A DNA stretch of 64,000 bases, taken from assembly GCA_033060915.1 (NCBI GenBank), contig CM065377.1, positions 31,270,183 through 31,334,182 of the forward strand, read 5' to 3'. This document shows positions 60,427 through 64,000 of this stretch, in pieces; the stretch's first letter is position 1, and each line of letters opens with the position of its first letter. The translations under genes were made by a program, and so were the position numbers. The notes under the pieces are model-generated. The model did not search any database and was not told the origin of the DNA. It worked only from the letters and a program-made list of their open reading frames with translations. The DNA comes from Euryodendron excelsum (taxonomy: Eukaryota; Streptophyta; Magnoliopsida; Ericales; Pentaphylacaceae).

Positions 60427-62506
60427 TGTTGGCCCAAAAGGCAACCTAAGAGGGGAAGTGAATTGAGTTTTTTGAAGATTAATAACAATTAAGATTAATT
60501 AAAATTAATCTAACCAATGTAACAGTGATCAATCTATATGTAATGCAATGTAACCAGAAGAAGAAAAGAAAACAGAGCATAAGAAATAACACAGAGAGTT
60601 ACCGAGGTTTAACCACAAACAGTGGTCTACATCCTCACCCCAAGATCCCCTTGAAGTCTCCTTCCACTATGTAATCTCTAATTACAAATGGGTTACTAAT
60701 TGACCAAGTGGTCAGCTCACTATACAAGAACTTCTACCCAAGTTCTTTAGCCACCAAGTGGTTTTATTCAAGCTCCACTCAAACTTACAAGAGTTTTCTC
60801 TTTCTCAAGAGAACTCTCAAACTCTCACTTACAAGTGTATAAAGATATACAAGTAACTCACAAACTCTGTAACCAGCGTAGATTATACAATCAAAGCTCA
60901 CAAAGTAAGGACAAGAGGAATGTTTAGGAATTTCAGTTGATCAGTCAGTGAATTCTAATTTCTTGTCTCTCTACATCCTATAAATACAATTGGAAACTTG
61001 TACATAAACCCATGTATTGATTTCATCTGTTGGAGGTTGTTGGACTTTATTTAATGCACGTCCAGTCCGTTATAACGTTAGAAAACTAGCTGTTATATCC
61101 CAAGGGTCGACTCTAGGCTTGTAGAGTCGACACTTCTAGTTCTGCATTCACCAGATGTTGTTCACTGTTTCCATGAGCTCGCTTTTCATATCAGTGAGTT
61201 GGTTCCTTGTTCATTCTGTCTTTACGTCATTTTGCTTCTATAGTCACGAGGTGACTCTTCAATTTTATAAGTCTGCTCTTTGTGCAGAAAACTTACTCCA
61301 GGTTTCATAAGTCGATTCTTTAAATCAAAGAGTCGGCTCTTTGCTCATTTGGTCTTCAAGTTTTCTGCTTCTGTATTCATGAGGCAACTCCTCGTTTCCA
61401 TAAGTCAGCTCTTTTCACATTTTGGTCTTTAAGCTTTTGCTTCTGTATTCATGAGGCGACTCTTCATTTTCATGAGTCAGCTCATTTATCATTTTGTCTT
61501 TAAGCTTTTTGCGTCTGTTTCCATGAGACGACTCCTCATTTCTATGAGTTCGCTCATTGCCCAGAAATTTGATTTCTGACTTACAATGATCCAGTTTATC
61601 TGAGCAATAATATGAGATCTTCAAAGAATCTTCTCTTTGGGGTATGATGATCAATCAAAACTCTTTAACTCATCAGAGATGACTTCTATTCAATTTGGAT
61701 TGAATCAATCATTATTCAACTCTTCTTGATTTCCAAACTATCAAAGCTTCATTAGATCAATGTTGATCTCTTCTTCTTCATTTGCAAACCTTCATCTTTC
61801 ATTGTAGAACAATCTCTTTCAATGCCAAGCTTCCTCAATTATGTAGAGTTTTACAATACTTCATTGCCAATTTCTTCTTTTTGCTAAAAATTCTTCTTTC
61901 TTCTTTTAAATCACTTCAATGAGACTTTTGCAAATTTGATGAAATCTCTTTATGCATATTGTCTACATTGATTCTTTATATCTCAGAAGAATTCTTCACT
62001 TGGATTCCATGTAGAGATCAGACAATTAATGTGAATCTTCTTCTCAAGCAACTTCAATCACATAATCTGGATTTGATCTTTGCATTCTTGATGAATTCTT
62101 CTCTTGATCATTTTCAATCTCTTCAACAAACAAATTGTCTTCAACTGATATTTGTATACTCTAATGAAGTCTTCAATCTTTCTTGAGTACAAGTCAGTCT
62201 TCAATGAGTCTATGCATACTTGATGAAAGTTTCATTTGAACACCTTCAATCTCTTCGAATATAAAACATTTGTTTGAAGTAGAAATAGACATCAATCCTA
62301 TGTTTGGTTCATTGCATAGCTCTTGGAATTCATTGCTTGATCTTGAACTTGTTGTACATTTACTTTGACAAGTATTAGACTTAAGATTGAACTTTAAGTC
62401 TAAATTATAAACTTTATTAATCTGTACACTAAGTAAATGCATTAGTAAAATAACACAAGGTTTGATTATCATCAAAATCAACATAGGAATCAACCTTGAG
62501 TCAACA
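60427..62506 (-). repeat. 3' LTR of a second SIRE-type element, 2080 bp, minus orientation
   Basis: On the + strand it runs from TGTTGGCCCAAAAGGCAACC to GAGTCAACA, so on the - strand it starts TGTTGACTC and ends GGGCCAACA, the same ends as the copia LTRs at 52107 and 57023. It is longer than both. The middle has many GTCGACTC/GAGTCGGC-type words (61100-61560), and the part at 61620-62280 has TTCAATCTCTTC-like words. It is a 3' LTR because the polypurine tract lies just beyond its - strand start. Confidence 0.85.
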
Positions 62507-62508
62507 AT

Positions 62509-62521
62509 CTCTCCCTTTTTT
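62509..62521 (-). promoter_or_regulatory. Polypurine tract of the second SIRE-type element
   Basis: On the - strand it reads AAAAAAGGGAGAG, two bases before the LTR start. It marks the internal side of the element as lying to the right. Confidence 0.8.
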
Positions 62522-63439
62522 ATGATGACAAAACATTTGCAAAATAAGTTCATATAAGATTAAATGAATTGAATAGAGTTAAGTATCATACCAGTAGAGA
62601 GCTCCCTTTTGTTTCGTGATTAAGCAAATGATGCTTAGAGGATATTTTGAGGAAAATATCATGCCAGCAAAGGAGTTTTTGTCAGGTAATTCAAAAATAT
62701 TTTGAGGGAAATAATTCATGATGCTCCCCCTGAGAACATGCTTGATATTTGTCAGGTAATAAGCAATTCATTTTATTTTCATTCATCAATCGGATAAATT
62801 CTGTATATTGTCCAATTCATTTTTGATTAAAAAAAATACAAATAATTTAAACAAACACACATTGTTCAATTCATCTTCTCAATGCCAGTTTAATCTTGAA
62901 CAAAATCTTCTCCCCCATACTTATCAAATTTTCTCCAATTCTAAGTTATGTACAATTCATTTTGCCAACAATCATACATAGTATAATTCTTTTCCCAAAT
63001 TCAAGTTATTGGTTTAAATTAAACTCAAATTGTCTTGTTCGACTTTGCTCCGATTCTTCTCCCAATTCTTCTTTGTCTAATTTTGCTCCAAATCTTCTCC
63101 CCCTTTTGTCAATCCATCAAAAAGAGAAAGAAAAAGGAAAACATAAATAGATACAATAGCAAAAAAAATATTAAAACATATAAAATGTATACTTCGGAAA
63201 GCAATCAATCAATCAAATTATCAAAGAGATCAATTGGGCATCAGAACAGAGTCATATTTCATTCATATAACCATTTGAGATTACAAAAGAAATTGTTACT
63301 GTTAATTATCCACAAAAATTATGCAATAAAGAAAAATGTTATAAAAAGGTCATGAGTATGCAGGATGATAGGATAAGGGGAAATATGAGGTGAAAAGAAG
63401 TGAGAGAGGTAAGGTTAGGTAGAATGAGGAAAGGGGAGT
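62522..63439 (-). other. Internal 3' noncoding region of the second SIRE-type element
   Basis: Between the acidic ORF and the polypurine tract. It is AT-rich with CTTCTCCC words, and no coding frame was found. Confidence 0.6.
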
Positions 63440-63504
63440 CTAGTGAGCATCAAATTCAGTTGCCGAATAGTCCTCCTCTCTAGCTTCTTCCTCTTCTTCA
63501 TTAA

Positions 63505-63535
<31 letters not shown>

Positions 63536-64000
63536 TTCTTCTTCTTCTTCTTCTTCTTCTTCTTCTGTAATTTTTCCTTTCTCATTTCTCAACATTGGTA
63601 CTTCCTTTTTGAGTTCTCTCATCTTTCTTTCGATAATCATCATCCTTGTAGTTGCAATGTCTGCCTTGTGATTCAATTTGTCTAGAGATTCCATAACTTG
63701 AGTCATAAAAGTACTCAAGTCCCCTGTACTCTCTTGTAATTCAGAACTCAAAATTCTTCTCGTGCTTCTCTGCCTGGAGGTGCTCCCAGATGGAGCCTTT
63801 CCTTTTGAAGTACTTTCTCCTTCAGTTTTCTTTGAAGTCCATTTGTTATTCTTTAGCATGTACCCTATTCTTTTGAGTGTTCTCTCATTGTATTCATCAC
63901 TAATGACTTTGGGGATTCTTTTCTTCTCATTCTTCAAATCAATACCAAAATGTGTGAAAACTTTTGTCAAGAAAATTTCATATGGCAAAGTAATTTTTGA
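63440..64000 (-). CDS. Extra ORF of the SIRE-type element, partial at its 5' end
   Basis: An open - strand frame from the window edge to TAG at 63440-63442, at least 187 codons; its start lies outside the window. The first part has LPYEIFLTKVFTHFGIDL, then YNERTLKRIGYMLKNNKW, a pattern I associate with plant 'putative transposon'/envelope-like extra ORFs found downstream of pol in SIRE-type elements (possibly Pfam PF20167; not searched). Next come a Ser/Lys/Arg-rich part, a coiled-coil-like segment with MESLDKLNHKADI, and an acidic C-terminus with about 21 consecutive Glu encoded by a GAA/GAG run. The function of such proteins is unproven. No stop interrupts the visible part, so it is younger or better kept than the copy at 52102. 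Confidence 0.6.
63512..63566. repeat. (TTC)n microsatellite inside the acidic ORF
   Basis: A trinucleotide run on the + strand that reads as GAA (Glu) codons on the coding strand. Confidence 0.95.

Noticed and set aside
63443..63685. Phe-rich + strand frame
   Set aside because: It is the TTC run read on the wrong strand of the acidic ORF.

Overview
The window is nuclear DNA from a flowering plant, probably a dicot-like angiosperm. It is AT-rich, has spliced genes with GT-AG introns, and is packed with plant-type LTR retrotransposons, LINE fragments and small non-autonomous DNA transposons. No bacterial, organellar or viral gene block was seen. Only two host genes could be reconstructed exon by exon, and they face each other tail to tail. 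One is a sucrose-phosphatase (SPP) on the + strand (26394-34113, 8 coding exons). The other is a secreted glycoside hydrolase family 3 beta-glucosidase/exo-beta-glucanase on the - strand (44774-38434, 9 coding exons, 636 aa). The hydrolase reads as intact. The sucrose-phosphatase copy has a frameshift in exon 6 that leads to an early stop, and an eroded C-terminus, so it is probably a decaying or truncated copy.

Layout. 1-4804: repetitive sequence without a gene, including a 29-30 bp minisatellite, two tandem duplications and an LTR-like segment. 4805-15204: a complete but mutated Ty3/gypsy element of Tat type. It has 605/604 bp LTRs, a perfect 5 bp target duplication, gag, protease, RT, two RNase H domains and integrase, then an array of 60 bp repeats and a long antisense ORF before the 3' LTR. 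15205-17660: AT-rich, with a 230 bp tandem duplication. 17666-19831: a solo LTR with perfect target duplication. 19982-20935 and 25612-26118: two members of one hAT-like non-autonomous transposon family with 8 bp target duplications. 22780-23190: a LINE fragment. 24000-24660: protein-like but unidentified - strand segments. 26394-34113: SPP, whose 5.2 kb intron 6 holds an LTR fragment. 38434-44774: the GH3 gene, with a probable LINE tail in intron 4 and a GC-AG intron 2. 45480-49449: AT-rich intergenic DNA with simple repeats. 49450-51886: a second solo LTR with perfect target duplication. 52102-58425: a Ty1/copia element of SIRE/Maximus type lacking RT and RNase H, with LTRs of very unequal length. 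59294-60426: an LTR piece interrupted by a second, minus-oriented SIRE-type element (3' LTR 60427-62506). The internal part of that element, with an acidic extra ORF, runs off the right edge.

The two genes are both carbohydrate enzymes: the last step of sucrose synthesis in the cytosol, and beta-glucan hydrolysis in the cell wall. Nothing in the sequence suggests they act together. The most distinctive features are mobile-element biology (an antisense ORF plus a G-box-like tandem array in the Tat element, LTR size variation, a shared GTCGAC-type motif in unrelated LTRs), several long G/C homopolymers, and the decay of the SPP gene. I found no convincing undescribed biological system.
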